DNA of 15,938 bases, from positions 1 to 15,938 of the forward strand of contig CAZHGD010000174.1 in NCBI GenBank assembly GCA_964531735.1. Reading direction: 5' to 3'. The first letter of the stretch is position 1. Every line of letters starts with the position of its first letter. Shown one piece after another: positions 15,521 through 15,938 of the stretch. Below the pieces are notes generated by a model. It was not told the DNA's origin and did not search any database. It worked only from the letters and a program-made list of their open reading frames with translations. This DNA comes from CAZHGD01 sp964531735 (GTDB lineage: Bacteria; Armatimonadota; UBA10988). The position numbers and the translations under genes are program-made.

Positions 15521-15938
15521 CTACTCCGGCGGCCGGCTGCCCTCGGCCAGGCGGCTGAGTTCGGCGCGCGTCGACCGGAGACCGCCGCGGATCTCCTGGA
15601 GGGTGCGCTGTTGCTTGGCCCCGACCTCGCGCATCTGCACCAACTGGTCGCGCTGCGTGTTCAGCGCCGACTGCAGGTGCGCGGCGGCCTCGCGGTGCTG
15701 CGCACCACTGGTGGCCACGTCGCCGGCCACCGCCCGCACCGCTGTCTCGAGGTCGGCCAGGCGGCTGCTGAGCTGCCGCTGCTCGGCGGCGAGCTGGTCG
15801 GCGCGCCGCGCCGCGCTCTGTTCGGCGCCGGCCAGGCGCTGACCGCTGAGGACGGCGGCCAGCAGCACCGCCATGGCCAGCGGCAGCGCCCGGACCAGCG
15901 AGCGCAGGAGCGGCGGCGTGGCTGGCGCGCGTTGCGGG
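15521..15938 (-). CDS. Small membrane-anchored coiled-coil protein (5' end off window)
   Basis: The frame is open from the right edge to a TAG at 15521, about 138 residues visible. An ATG at 15874 gives 117 residues, but it falls inside a continuous hydrophobic segment (LVRALPLAMAVLLAAVLSG) and has no ribosome binding site, so the true start is probably beyond the window. After this single transmembrane helix or uncleaved signal anchor, roughly 100 residues are Ala/Gln/Glu/Arg-rich with heptad-like Leu/Ala spacing (QLAAEQRQLSSRLADLETAV, then LRSTRAELSRLAEG), which indicates a coiled coil. No enzymatic motif is present. The topology resembles a membrane-anchored rod or the coiled-coil portion of a larger protein. 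It is separated from operon A by a promoter, so any functional link is unproven. Confidence 0.7.
   Translation of the reverse strand, partial: PQRAPATPPLLRSLVRALPLAMAVLLAAVLSGQRLAGAEQSAARRADQLAAEQRQLSSRLADLETAVRAVAGDVATSGAQHREAAAHLQSALNTQRDQLVQMREVGAKQQRTLQEIRGGLRSTRAELSRLAEGSRPPE

Overview
The window is a GC-rich bacterial fragment in which every convincing gene lies on the minus strand, so it is read here from high to low coordinates. The long plus-strand frames are antisense shadows. The gene content is secreted beta-propeller and multi-domain proteins, HEAT-like proteins, leaderless GH2/CE15 CAZymes, tandem carbohydrate-binding sandwiches and a stand-alone class III cyclase. With the high GC and Shine-Dalgarno use, this suggests an environmental, polysaccharide-degrading bacterium of a Planctomycetota, Armatimonadota, Verrucomicrobiota or Hydrogenedentota type. 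No phylogenetic marker is present, so this is inference. I see no tRNA, rRNA, CRISPR array, transposase or phage gene.

Right part (15938-15521): the 3' portion of a small membrane-anchored coiled-coil protein enters from the window edge. A gap of about 280 bp follows and holds a good sigma70-like promoter (TTGACA, 17 bp, TACACA).

Operon A (15240-7598) has three genes. The first encodes a secreted Reg_prop-type beta-propeller protein with a second beta-rich module. The second, overlapping by ATGA, encodes a 1441-residue exported multi-domain protein with a carboxypeptidase-regulatory/CnaB-like module, a Gly7 linker, a HEHGH (HExxH) motif and a calcium-loop-like DxDxDGDG segment near its C-terminus. 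The third, 6 bp downstream, encodes an exported HEAT-like protein. None matches a characterised system that I recognise, and this set is the best candidate for something undescribed.

The boundary (7597-7247) is a 351-bp gap with a strong two-tier GC hairpin, followed by a promoter (TCGACA, 17 bp, TATCCT) and a GAGGAG ribosome binding site.

Operon B (7246 to the left edge) reads GH2 glycosidase, CE15 glucuronoyl-esterase-like protein, small adenylate-cyclase-like protein, tandem alpha/beta hydrolase (first domain intact, second with its catalytic Ser and His lost), and an exported protein with CBM-like beta-sandwiches cut by the window edge. The four enzymes show no signal peptide, while the last protein does. 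This suggests import and cytoplasmic trimming of acetylated or uronic-acid-bearing plant oligosaccharides, with an exported binding protein alongside. A second internal promoter candidate (TTGACG, 17 bp, TACAAC) sits before the tandem hydrolase.
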